The position numbers were made by a program, and so were the translations under genes. A stretch of DNA of 64,000 bases from Symsagittifera roscoffensis (Eukaryota; Xenacoelomorpha; Acoela; Convolutidae), in NCBI RefSeq assembly GCF_963678635.1, contig NC_087065.1, forward strand, positions 53,265,858-53,329,857, in the 5' to 3' direction. Below, piece after piece: positions 31,161 through 43,899 of this stretch (the first letter of the stretch is position 1; every line of letters starts with the position of its first letter). Below the pieces are notes generated by a model. It was not told the DNA's origin and did not search any database. It worked only from the letters and a program-made list of their open reading frames with translations.

Positions 31161-34100
31161 ATAACTCTGAGATCTAACAAATAAAATTATAAACTATATT
31201 ATAGCAACATTTGAAAAGTCTTAACAATTGAATTTGCCAGCAGAAACCAGAAGATATGGGATTTTTTTGTCAGATATCGGGACTCAGAACCTCAAGCTTT
31301 CTGGTTTTTCTTTTAAAAACTGTCATGTGTGACTGCATAATTACCAACAATTTTGAAAGTTTTCATGAGACACTTAAAAAGGTTGCTCAAAGTCATTAAA
31401 CAGAAATTATGTAGTTCTCCGTAGCCTTCTCTGGCTTTGAAAAGTAAGAAAACAAAAAATGGAGCAAATCTTTATCCTAATTGAAGACTATGATTTTAAT
31501 CGGAAACGGTACAACTGAGCATTACAAAGTAATGAGTAAAAAGACACAAGATCAAGTATTAATCGCGAAAATATCAGAATAGATGGGAAGACTGTAGGGC
31601 TGGTAAACCTATACAACTTTAGCAATAAAAAATTGACTAGGAGAGTACGACCTTGGGAAAAAATGAAGTATGGTGAAACTTATGAGTAGGACAATGCTTG
31701 TCATTCACTTTTAAATCAGTTAGGTAGTTAAGCAAACAAAATTCCAAGCTCAAAAAATTCGAGCTTCAAAGAGTTAGAGCCGACTATGGCTGAAAAATCA
31801 AGTGAAATAAGATTGGATAAATAGGAACAAACAGAGTTAATTTTACGAAACTTATACGACGGATACAAAAGATATTTGACAGGGTTTTGCTAAAATCCGG
31901 ATCCCTCGGACCCCTTTCACCCAAGTGACAATGGTGAAATCACCCAAGTGGCAAGTGCAAATTGCATTGATAGGACTTAGAAAATAGCGTTGGGAATGGA
32001 CTTAAGTTTAGTATGACATAGACTTAGAAGAGAAACGCTTAATTTACGAACCTCAGATCACTTGGGCCCCTTTTTTGGTGTTAAGTCGTAAAAAAATAAA
32101 CTCCAACTCTACCTCCGGAAGTCATTTCTCGATCCCCAAATAACGCGTGAAGCCACAACTTTAGCATACGATAGACAAACAAAGTACATTTTTGTAAGAA
32201 CTTAAAGTAACTCTGTTTGTTGGACTGGCATTTTGGAAGTATGATGGCAAGAGACACTAGATACCAACACTGGAAAAACACCACTTGTGAATGAAATCCC
32301 TCAGGAAAATCTTTCCGGTGTTACTAACCGCTTCCCGGGAGAAGTCATAAGCGACCTTAAAATGGGGTATCTTGGGAAGTACTAATGGGATATGGATGAA
32401 ACTTGGTAACTAGGAATTTCATAGAAAAATTAGGGAGCTGTGAAAACATCGGGGTAACCATTAAAAGACCTTCCGGCATTTTGGCCCAAATTGCATAGAA
32501 ATTCCTCGCACTCACACCAAAAATGTCCTCTTTCCCAACACTTGCAAATGAGAATTGTTCACTTCATGTATAATTGGGAGATTGGGAGAAAATTTACCCA
32601 ATGCGACAATTGGAAAGTGATCAGAAGATAAAAAATTGAAAAAGCTTTTATGTTGCTGTGTCGAAGTGATGGATTCCTTTGCTGCGGCAGTTAGTTTTTT
32701 TATTAGCAATTTAACTGTGTTAAGTAAAAAAAAGACTCAGAAGAAACTGGCAGTAATAGAAGTACAAAGCACGTATTAAAATTTAAGTCTCCTTTTTAAA
32801 ATGAACGGAAGTTGATTTATCGCCGCGCAATTGAGTTCCTATGAAAGGAACTACGTTCCCATGTTACCAGGAGCGGGATAAAAACAGTTTATATGGGAAA
32901 CATAGAGGCTTATGTTGAAGTAGGTACTTTTGGTAAGGTCCTTCCCCAGCCCCAGGAGGCGGGAATGCTTATGGGACAATTAAACCTATTCTTCGGGAAG
33001 TTGGCTATTACATAACAATTTCGTTTTGAAGTAAGCTTGAAGTTGTGGACTTGATATTTTCCGAACCGAGCTAGATCTACCTATCTGGGTCTCAGCATTT
33101 GAAATGAGTAACTTCATTGGAATCATATAGTTAGGAGCTTCTTGTGTAGTGGGTACCAAAATAACTCCATGACCAAAAGGAACCAACTTTAAAACTAAAA
33201 CTAAAACTCGAATAGATAAGCGTAGCAAAAAACTTCAGAATTTTTTTCTCTTGTATAAAAAAATCAGTACTGAGCTAGAATATAGTTGGTTCGCTTCACG
33301 TAGAATACAATAACGCTGATTGAAAACAAAAGTTGGAGAGTCAGAAGGCTGGAGGAACCATGCCCAGTTAATTTACTCTGTGTCTCAGTTAATGAATCAG
33401 TGAGATGGTTGAACTGATTTGATATCAGGTTAGATGCCGGCTACTTGCAGTTGGAGTTCTTCCTGAGGAACTGATTAGTAAGGTTGCTTGTAGTTAAACC
33501 CGAGCTTAGTACCCGGTGAGGCTAGTTGAGTAAGCGATATGATTCGTTGAAGTTGGCGAGTGTGGAATCGAGTCAAGATAGTATCGATAAGATATTTTAC
33601 CTACGTAGTGATTGTAGAGAGCTAAACACTGTCTTTTTATTTTAAAAACAGTATCATAAATACTATCATCATTACGGGGTTTGTAAACTCTTTTTGCCTA
33701 TTCAGATTGAAAAAAAAACATTACATTTTCCAACTTTGCTGGATTAATTAAAGAGACAGAGAAGCCGAAACTCGCTTAGGAAGCTGCAAACCCTTTGATC
33801 AAGTCTGATCAACCACATAACACTTTTGGGTTTGTGAATAATACTGAGCCTTAGAGTTCCCCGCTATAGCACGGTATAAAAAGGAGAAAGTCTGCGATGA
33901 CTTTGATTTGCGATAAAACACATAGAGGAAAAATATCTGGAAAGATACAGTTTTGAATACTAAGAATTGAAACTTTGTAGTAGTTGGGACCCCCAAAAAA
34001 TCACCTTGAAATTACAAAATTGACCTTTGTTGACTCCGCGACAACTAATAGAAAACTTTGTGGCGTTATGAATCAAAAATGCATAGAAAACTCCGGATTA

Positions 34101-35673
34101 ACAACGAAAAGTGTCCTCTTGCCCAATCTGTGCAAAGGAGAGTTTTTATTTTTATGCCTACGTGGAGGAAATTTACTCATTGTGAAATTACTCACAAGAT
34201 GAAAAGATGTAGCTTTCAAGTTGCAAAAGGGTGGAGAAACAAGTCTATGACTAGTCGGAACAAACTTTACTCTAACTAAAATTGAAACTGAAACTCCAAT
34301 AGATAAACATAGCAAAAAGGTTAACGATAGCCTACTCCTGGGTAGAACAGTTAGAACTGAACTAGAACATAGTTGGTTCTCATCACATAGAAAACAATAA
34401 CGCTGAGAGAGAACAATAGTCAGAGAGCCATTAGCATGTAAGAAGACTGGAGGAATAATGCCCAGCTAAGTTACTGTGTGTCTCGAATAATGAATCGGTG
34501 AGATGAACAAAATGACTTGACATGAGGTTAAAATCTGGGTACCTGCAATGGAGTTTTTCCTGACGGAACTGATTAGGTAGATCATTTGTAGTTGTATCCG
34601 AGTTCCCGAGTTTAGTACCTGGTGAGGCTAAATGAGTTAAAAAAACTTGAATTGTTGGAGCTGGCGAGTTTGGAATCGATTCAAGTAAGGATCAATGAGA
34701 AATTTTTCTTATGTAGTGATTGAAGGGAGCAAAACATAGTCTTTCGTTTTTTCGTTTTTTGCAGACTTTTAGAATCGTTTAAATTTTTAGCCCAAAAGGG
34801 CGTTAAAATAATAAAAAAACAACAATTTTACTGGAGTAAAACTAATTTTTTACGGTCTTAATTAAACTTTTGTTAGCTTTTTACCTAATAAAATAGCCCA
34901 TAGTGATCATGCTTGCACGTTTTACTCGCTCAAAATTAGACGAAAACCAAAAATTTCAAACCGATTTTTCACGACACTGTGAAAATTTTTGGAGGATTTT
35001 CAATGTCGTTACAATCAATTGACTCAAAGAACTTCATTATGATATATCGCTAAAATCACTCCACTGTGGTGGCTGGTTTAAAAAAGAAAAAAAAAGAAAA
35101 AAAGAAAAAAGTTTTTTATCCGAATACAAGGTTTCTCCCCTTTTTTCAAATGGTCAGAAGAGCAACTAAATTTATAATTTTTGTAAATAGCAAGATTTCA
35201 AAAGACTTAATTTTTAAATTTGCCGGTAGAAGCCAGAAGATGTGGGACTTCATTTGTTAGATATTGTGGCCTCAAGTTACCTGGATTATTCTTTTAAAAA
35301 AGTCATGTTTGACTGCAAAACTCCCTAATTTTCTCACATTTTCCAAAAGATCCTGGGATTAGCTTCTGAAATTCTTGAGAAGATAATAGATTTACCTGAA
35401 TATCTCTTCAGAACAGCAAATTTGTGGATATCGGTATATTTTCTGGCTTTGAAAAACGTGAAATCTCAAATTGTAGCAAAAATTTGACCCCACTTGAAGA
35501 CTATGTTTTCAATCATAAAAAAATATGGCTGTTTAATAGAAAAATCGGAATAAATAGCACAAATTTTTCTTAATAACCTTTTTATTTTGTAATCGAAAAA
35601 AAACAATAAAAATTGTAGATGTTAGTCATTCGGGGTTTCGCTTTGTATCAGCACTAATTTGTTGATAACTTAC
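31161..35673. repeat. Diverged direct duplication region, no genes
   Basis: Segments at about 31205-31340 and 35190-35320 (TTTGCC(A/G)G(C/T)AGAA(A/G)CCAGAAGAT..TCATGT) and at 33170-33560 and 34250-34640 (AATAGATAA(G/A)C(G/A)TAGCAAAAA..TAGTACC(C/T)GGTGAGGCTA) are related. Several blocks of this 4.5-kb stretch therefore derive from old direct duplication. No open frame looks coding. Confidence 0.6.
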
Positions 35674-35821
35674 TTGTTTTCGTATCTCGTGTTTGTACAT
35701 TGTTATCAAGAACGAATGATGTTATTTCTTTTCCCTGACTGTTGAACATCTCTTGTGCACCATCAAGGCCGCAAAACAGACCAAAAATGATTTGCACTAC
35801 CAAAAAACAGTAATTAGCCAT
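35674..35821 (-). CDS. Candidate first coding exon with signal peptide
   Basis: ATG at 35821 begins MANYCFLVVQIIFGLFCGLD, a clear signal peptide, followed by AQEMFNSQGKEITSFV and then a consensus donor (ACAA then GTAAGT, donor at 35673). The exon is 148 nt and ends after the first base of a codon. The FG-GAP exon at 15.4 kb on the same strand starts with the last two bases of a codon, so the two could be spliced in frame across about 20 kb. Whether they belong together, or other exons intervene, cannot be decided from sequence. Chance phase match is one in three. Confidence 0.4.
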
Positions 35822-36607
35822 TTTATAAACATCAGGATTTCCAAACGAAAGATTTTGTTTTTCTAAATAGCCGGTAAAGTAAGGCAAGCGTTGCTCAAAA
35901 CTGAATATACTGCATTAATCAGAATCTTCTCTCATCAAAAGAAATGTAGTTTTTGAGACAGAAGTAACACATGTCTTATTAAAGCATTTCTGCAAACTTA
36001 ATGTAGCTGGCGCTAATCTGCTATTCAAACATTTCGTCTCGGAGATGTTTGTCCAAACATGAATGTACAAGTTTCAGGCATCAAATTTGCGCTGGTTTTG
36101 TCGACTTCTCGAATGAGCTTGCAATGGCGCCATGTTATGACAACAGTTTCAGGTAATCATTTGTAGGAAGCTAAAAGTAGGACTAGAATGAGTTTAAGAT
36201 AAGTAATAAGCAAAATATACTTAAGTTTGTATATTAAACCACAACACTTAATATGATGTAGAGATATTACAATACTTGGAACGAAAACGGTCAAAAAACC
36301 TTCCCTAGAAAAGCCAGATATCGTTACTGCTCGAAAATTTTCATGGATTGTACCGAGTTTTCCCATTTTTCGACAGCATTCAATAAGGAATGTAAATGAG
36401 CTGAAAATAGTGTATGTGGCACGTTTCCCCCCTCGCACGTTTCACCCCATATTTATTACGGCACTTTGTGTTTAAGATTTTGGGGGCGAAATGGGTGAGG
36501 GCCGAAGTCTGCGTAGACCGACAATAGTTCATGGATCATATAACTGAAAGCCTGTAAGAAATAGTAATTGTTCTTGGTTGATTAGGTGATGAAAAGGTAT
36601 CTCGACC

Positions 36608-36971
36608 CAGGGGCGGAACTAAGAATTTCTCGAGGGGTTTTCAAAAAATTCTTTTTTCTCAAGTCGACTAAATTGATTTCCCGGGCTTTCCAGAACACCA
36701 AATATGCCCTACTTTTTTAAAAAAAAGTTTGCGCCTCAGTCATTTCAAAAGTCAAAAAAGACGTTTTTGGAAAGCTTTGCCTAAAATTAACATTTTTTTG
36801 CGCGCTCCTCGAAATTAGTATCTATTGGCGCCGATGGTTCAGAATTTTTATGGTTCAGTCGACCGTAAATGGATGTCGTGAAATAGTAACAAAGGTTAAA
36901 TTTTGGGTGGTGAGGGGGTTCGAATTTTTGAAACGGGAAGCAGAGCCCCCCTCCCCCTAATTCCCCTCCTG
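36608..36971. mobile_element. hAT-like non-autonomous DNA transposon relic
   Basis: The ends CAGGGGCGGAACTAAG and CCTAATTCCCCTCCTG are imperfect inverted repeats. The flanking octamers TCTCGACC and TGTTGACC agree at six of eight positions, as an aged 8-bp target duplication would. 364 bp, no coding capacity. Confidence 0.5.
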
Positions 36972-37810
36972 TGTTGACCTAAAACGAAACTGTCGATATT
37001 TGATATCTAACAGAAGAGCAGACTTGTTAAAAAACAATGAACAGTTTAAGTTGATTTATCTGCGAAAAAAATTAATTAAAGTTGCAGAAAAAAATAATTA
37101 GTAGAGCAAATACGTAACAGTAGAGCGAAAAATTGCAGAAAAAAATAATTAGTAGAGCAAATGTGTAACAGACAAATCATCGACTGAATTAAATCGTCCG
37201 AAAATGATCCTTGAGTAGAACGAAATTGTCTCTAAACAATCTGCTATCAATGATTGAAAGTAAAAGCGTTGAAAAATGATCCAGGGTTGCAGCTGGAATT
37301 GATCGGAAGCATCGATAAAAATTAATCGGCGGGTTTAAAGCAAAATTGTCCAGAAGCAATATTAATAAAAAGCCTTTTTTGGATCTTGCTAACTATTTAC
37401 CCCAACCCCCCCCCCCCACCCTTGGACTTTGTTAACTATTTTTCCTTATGCATGTATAATAGGTAATTTCAAATAAACTGTTATTTTTGAAAACGCGAGT
37501 GAGTGGCAACTGAAGGAAAGTTTAAGTCCTGCTGAGATTGTTTACAAAAGTTATTAGAAAGGTCCGCGATTTTACGCCACACAGACTTTTAATATTTTCT
37601 TCAAGTTTTTCAACGAATCCTCATAGTTCTGGGCTATTGTACTGCTGGAGCATCTTCTAATGTTTGAATGAGTTCCTGAACACTCAGTGGTTTCGCACAT
37701 TATACGACTTTCCCAAAAAAAAGCCAAAAATCGAGGGGATTAAGCTCCGGGCTTTAAAATCCGGGTTAACATACTTGCTTTGATAATTGCGCTTTGATAA
37801 ATTCCGAACA
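36972..37810. other. Non-coding spacer
   Basis: No gene seen. A 38-bp direct repeat (AAAAATAATTAGTAGAGCAA) lies at about 37088 and 37140, and a 12-base C-run at about 37410. Confidence 0.4.
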
Positions 37811-38828
37811 ACACTGCTCTTATCAGGGCGAAGCCCTAAAATATCCAACGGCAATTTAAGGTCTATGGAGCAGTGTTCGCCTAAACAAAATTGGTGAAAC
37901 TAAAAATAATTTTTATGATTTTTTTAATTAGAGTTTTTTCAATATCCACCACACACCATCTAAAAGATAAAATATATGATTTAGCTCCCAGTAATGTAGC
38001 GTAGCAATTATGACACATAGCCAGCTTCAACAAAACTGGAACGATTTCTAAGGCGGATTAAATCGCCGCTCACGCGTTAATAGCAAAAAATATATCAAGC
38101 GTTTGTTGTCGCAAATTGGCCAAATTGGCAACCTTTAAGCCCCCATAGCTTTACAAAAAGTAATCACAAGTGGAATATCGTTTCAAGTTTGAGCTTTAAA
38201 AAATTGCATTTAGGTCGATATATTGAGACTCCGCCAAAAATGGCTAGTTAAGAAGTCAAACGGATTAACAGTTATCAAATGAAAAGTTTTCATAAAATAT
38301 CAATCTATTTGAATAACTCTGTAATTTTGACGATTATTGTTCCGACTTTCGATACGAAAGTAACGGAATATTTGTGCTCGGGTGGGTTTTTTTTTCTTCA
38401 GACAATTTTCGACTTTTTGACTAGCCATTTTTGACGGAGTTTTTTTTTATTTCATTTAAAAGTTAATGCTGTTCTGAGCTTAAATTTGAAAACATGTTTC
38501 ACCTGTGATCATTTTTTGTAAAGTTATGGGGGTTTAAAGATTGCCATTTGGGACAATTAATGCGCGATATATTTCGCGCTATTAACGTATAAGCGAAGAT
38601 TTAATCCGTTTTAGAAATCATTCCAAATTGGTTGAAAGAAGCTTATTTGCCACAATTGATTTGTCACCAGGAGCGAAATTTATCTTTTTGTACTTTAAAT
38701 GGCGTGTGGGGTGATCAAATTCATCAAAAATTTCAAATTTTAGAAAAAATTGTTTTTAAATTTATTTGTTACAGTTAATTTTTATAGGTCATTAAGGCTT
38801 CATAAACCTTAAAAGGCAGTCGGATCAT
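37811..38828. mobile_element. Head-to-head foldback element
   Basis: A minus-orientation copy of the hairpin repeat (37811-about 38260, outer end ACTGCTCTTATCAGGGCG) faces a plus-orientation copy (38335-38828), with the TTCCGACTTTCG ends inward and about 75 bp between. In the plus copy the outer CAGGGCTTCGCCCTG hairpin and 3' end are missing. Confidence 0.7.
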
Positions 38829-40650
38829 TCTGTATAAAATGCTTTTACAAAGTTTGAACAATTAATTAGGTTTTCAAATTCGCGCGCTCATATTTGTATT
38901 GCACACTATTTATATAATATAAACATTAAGATATTTTGAAAGTTCGGCAACCAAACTCTGAAAATCGAAATAGAGGGCGTGAGAAAATTGATAACAAGAT
39001 CTAAACTATCTACTCGGATAGTCGGAAGAAAATCCATAGCAAAAACAGACGATTGGAGGAAGAGCGCACCACGCTTTCACTGGAATGACGGAAAATTGTT
39101 CAATCGATGGAGAATAGTTGTTGCACTTACAAATGCTTGCGGCGCAAGAAAATTTTACTTGAAAATGCTTAAGCACATCTTTTCGACAGCTCTAAGAATT
39201 GAAGATTGGTCGTCTCCTTCAAAAAATCCTGCGTATGCTTTTGCGCTGACAGAATACTTTTTTATGATAATGTGCATTTTAGGGTCGGTTTAAATATAGA
39301 TTCGTATTGAATCCAAATGCGTAAAATTTTAAATGAATAAGATTTCAGAGAAATGGTATGGTTTTTTTTCGTTTGTTAGTATATACAAATGCAATTTCGT
39401 CTTGCTATAAAATTGCAGACTGATATCGAGTAGACATTTTTTGCGTTGCCTGTGTCTTTGTCAGTCTAGTGAACAGCAAGTCGGACGGCCTTCGCTCAGA
39501 TAACTGACATTGACAATTTTCAAAAAAGAGAGCTTTAAATCCTAAATCGAGTTCGAAAAATTTTTTTCAGATTTTTTTGAAACTACAATTTCTCTCTGAA
39601 CCTTAAGGCTTTTAGAAAATAATTGCATAAGAGAAGTTTCCAGTTGGCTCACATACGAGTTTAAGTGGAGAATTCTGCAAAAAGAACTTCCGATTTACTT
39701 GAATTGTGAAGTGGGTATGCGTAGTTGATGAAAACCAACACCACTCATACTTCTCCTGCGTATTTGATGAATGAGACTGAAAGGTAAAATGCCCAATTTT
39801 CAGTAGGGTGAAAATGTTGCGTCGACCTCCGAGACAAACTTGTGGTTGAATCAGCGTACCTTATGAAGAAAATGAAGAAAAAATTAAAATATTATTTAAT
39901 TGATTTAGCTCTAAGTAACGTAGCGTAGCAATTATGACATATAGCAAGCTTCAACGTAATTGGAACGATTTTTAAGGCGGATTAAAAATCCGCTTACGCG
40001 TTAATAGCTAAAAATAAATCTCGTGTTAGTTGACCCAAATTGGCCAAATTGGCAAAGTTCAAGCCGCCATAACTTTACAAAAACTGATCACACTTGGAAT
40101 TTTGTTTTAAGTTTGAGCTCAAAATAAAATTACATTTCGGTTGATATAAAGAGACTCCGCCAAAAATGGCTAGATAAGAAGTCAAACAGATTAACAGTTA
40201 TGAATAGACAAATTCTCATCAAATAACGATGTATTTGAATAACTCTGTAATTTTGAGGATTATTGTTCGACCTTCGATACGAAAGTAACGGAATATTTGT
40301 GCTCGGGTGGGTTTTTTTTCTTCAGACAAATTTCGACTTTTTAACTAACCATTTTTGACGGAGTTTTTTTTATTTCATTATAAAAGTATTTTTGTCTTGA
40401 GCTTAAATAGTAAAGATATTTCAGCTGTGATCGTTTATTGTAAAGTCATGCGGGGGTTAAAGGTGGCCAATTTGGCCAATTTGGGACAATTAGCGCGCGA
40501 TATATTTCGCGCTATTAACGTGTAAGCGAAGATTTCATCCGTCTTAGAAATTGCTCCAAATTGGTTAAAAGAAGCTTTTTTGCCACAATTGATTTGTTAC
40601 AAAGAGCAAAGTTTATCTTTTTGTACTTTAAATGGCGTGTGGGGTGATCA
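38685..40650 (+). repeat. Tandem duplication, unit 1
   Basis: Near-identical to unit 2 at an offset of 1967 bp (1933 bp left of 38828, because unit 1 lacks 33-34 bp of the hairpin end). A 104-codon frame at 38979-39293 is identical in both units but does not look like a known protein and is broken in the third, older copy. Includes the minus half of a foldback at about 39880-40190 and the start of the plus half at 40261. Confidence 0.85.
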
Positions 40651-42625
40651 AATTCATCAAAAATTTCAAATTTTAGAAAAAATTGTTTTTAAATTTATTT
40701 GTTACAGTTAATTTTTATAGGTCATTAAGGCTTCATAAACCTTAAAAGGCAGTCGGATCATTCAGGGCTTCGCCTTGATACGAGCGGTCTTGTTTTCTGT
40801 ATAAAATGCTTTTACAAAGTTTGAACAATTAATTAGGTTTTCAAATTCGCGCGCTCATATTTGTATTGCTCACTATTTATATAATATAAACATTAAGATA
40901 TTTTGAAAGTTCGGCAACCAAACTCTGAAAATCGAAATAGAGGGCGTGAGAAAATTGATAACAAGATCTAAACTATCTACTCGGATAGTCGGAAGAAAAT
41001 CCATAGCAAAAACAGACGATTGGAGGAAGAGCGCACCACGCTTTCACTGGAATGACGGAAAATTGTTCAATCGATGGAGAATAGTTGTTGCACTTACAAA
41101 TGCTTGCGGCGCAAGAAAATTTTACTTGAAAATGCTTAAGCACATCTTTTCGACAGCTCTAAGAATTGAAGATTGGTCGTCTCCTTCAAAAAATCCTGCG
41201 TATGCTTTTGCGCTGACAGAATACTTTTTTATGATAATGTGCATTTTAGGGTCGGTTTAAATATAGATTCGTATTGAATCCAAATGCGTAAAATTTTAAA
41301 TGAATAAGATTTCAGAGAAATGGTATGGTTTTTTTTCGTTTGTTAGTATATACAAATGCAATTTCGTCTTGCTATAAAATTGCAGACTGATATCGAGTAG
41401 ACATTTTTTGCGTTGCCTGTGTCTTTGTCAGTCTAGTGAACAGCAAGTCGGACGGCCTTCGCTCAGATAACTGACATTGACAATTTTCAAAAAAGAGAGC
41501 TTTAAATCCTAAATCGAGTTCGAAAAATTTTTTTCAGATTTTTTTGAAACTACAATTTCTCTCTGAACCTTAAGGCTTTTAGAAAATAATTGCATAAGAG
41601 AAGTTTCCAGTTGGCTCACATACGAGTTTAAGTGGAGAATTCTGCAAAAAGAACTTCCGATTTACTTGAATTGTGAAGTGGGTATGCGTAGTTGATGAAA
41701 ACCAACACCACTCATACTTCTCCTGCGTATTTGATGAATGAGACTGAAAGGTAAAATGCCCAATTTTCAGTAGGGTGAAAATGTTGCGTCGACCTCCGAG
41801 ACAAACTTGTGGTTGAATCAGCGTACCTTATGAAGAAAATGAAGAAAAAATTAAAATATTATTTAATTGATTTAGCTCTAAGTAACGTAGCGTAGCAATT
41901 ATGACATATAGCAAGCTTCAACGTAATTGGAACGATTTTTAAGGCGGATTAAAAATCCGCTTACGCGTTAATAGCTAAAAATAAATCTCGTGTTAGTTGA
42001 CCCAAATTGGCCAAATTGGCAAAGTTCAAGCCGCCATAACTTTACAAAAACTGATCACACTTGGAATTTTGTTTTAAGTTTGAGCTCAAAATAAAATTAC
42101 ATTTCGGTTGATATAAAGAGACTCCGCCAAAAATGGCTAGATAAGAAGTCAAACGGATTAACAGTTATGAATAGACAAATTCTCATCAAATAACGATGTA
42201 TTTGAATAACTCTGTAATTTTGAGGATTATTGTTCGACCTTCGATACGAAAGTAACGGAATATTTGTGCTCGGGTGGGTTTTTTTTCTTCAGACAAATTT
42301 CGACTTTTTAACTAACCATTTTTGACGGAGTTTTTTTTATTTCATTATAAAAGTATTTTTGTCTTGAGCTTAAATAGTAAAGATATTTCAGCTGTGATCG
42401 TTTATTGTAAAGTCATGGGGGGGTTAAAGGTGGCCAATTTGGCCAATTTGGCCAATTTGGCCAATTTGGGACAATTAGCGCGCGATATATTTCGCGCTAT
42501 TAACGTGTAAGCGAAGATTTCATCCGTCTTAGAAATTGCTCCAAATTGGTTAAAAGAAGCTTTTTTGCCACAATTGATTTGTTACAAAGAGCAAAGTTTA
42601 TCTTTTTGTACTTTAAATGGCGTGT
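40620..42625 (+). repeat. Tandem duplication, unit 2
   Basis: Second copy. Differences from unit 1 are few: the hairpin-end insertion at 40764, a G-run change at about 42416, and expansion of GCCAATTTG from two to four copies at about 42430-42468. It contains a foldback pair (41847-42140 minus, 42228-42774 plus). Confidence 0.85.
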
Positions 42626-42775
42626 GGGGGGATGAATTTTATCAAAAACTTCAAATTTTAGAAGAAAAAAAACTTTTTTTTACTCATTACATTTTTATAG
42701 GTTATTACTGATCCATAAACCTTATAAAAAGCAGTCGGAACATTCAAGGCTTCGCCCTGACACGATCAGTCTTGT

Positions 42776-43860
42776 TTCTGTATAAAATGCATTCCCAAAG
42801 TTTTAACAATTCATTGGGTTTTCAAATTCGCGAGCTCATATTTGTATAACTCACTATTTATATAATACAAACCTTAATATAATTTTGAAATTCGGCAACC
42901 AAATTCTGAAAATCGAAATAGAGGTCGTGAGAAAATAGATAAGAAGATCTAAACTATCTACTCGAATAGTCATAAGAAAATCCATAGCAAAAACAGACGA
43001 TTGGAGGAAGAGCGCATGACGCATTCACTGGAATGGCGGGAAATTGTTCAATCGATGGAGAAGAGTAGTTCCACTTACAAATGCTTGCGGCGCAGAAAGT
43101 TTTACCTGAAACTGCTTGGGCACATTTTTTCGACAGCTCTAAGAATTGAAGATTGGTCGTCTCTTTCAAAAAATCCTGCGTATGCTTTTGCGCTGACAGA
43201 ATAATTTTTTGTTATTAAAGTGCATTTTAGGGTCGGTTTAAATATAGAATGGGGATTGAATCGAGCTGCGTAAAATTTTAAATGAATAAGATTTCAGAGA
43301 AATAGTACGGCTTTTTTCCGTTTGTTGGTATATACAAATGCAATTTTGCCTTGCTATAAGATTGCAGCCTGATATCGAGTAGACATTTTTTGCGTTGCCT
43401 GTGTCTTTGTCAGCCTAGTGGCCAGCAAGTCGGACGGTCTTCGCTCAGATCAGCGACATTGATATCTTTCAAAACAGAGAACTTTAAATCCTAAATCGAG
43501 TTCCAAAATTTTTTTTTCGATTTTTTTGAAACTACAATTTCTCTCTGAACCTTAAGACTTTTAGAAAATAATTGCATTAGAGAAGTTTCCAGTTGGCTCA
43601 TATATGAGTTTAAGTAGAGAAATCTGCAAAATGAACTTCCACTATACTGGAATTGTGAAGTGTGTATGCGTAGTTGGGGAGAACCAACACCGCTCATACT
43701 TCTTCTGCGTATTTGATGAATGAGACTGAAAGGTAAAATACAAGTTAAAATACAAGAAGGGTAAAAATGTTGCGTCACCCTCGGAGACAAACCTGTGGTT
43801 GAATAAGCGTACCTTGTGAAGAAAGTGAAGGACAAAATTCACGACAGTTTCCATCAAATC
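42776..43860 (+). repeat. Diverged third copy of the tandem unit
   Basis: Alignable to 38829-39860 and 40796-41830 with many substitutions and small indels. The open frame of the other units is interrupted here. Confidence 0.75.
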
Positions 43861-43899
43861 AAATTATTTAGAAATCAAATTATTTAGATGCTTGATTTT

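Noticed and set aside
38979-39293. 104-codon frame identical in two tandem units
   Set aside because: Identity follows from recent DNA duplication. The older third copy breaks the frame, and no domain is recognisable.
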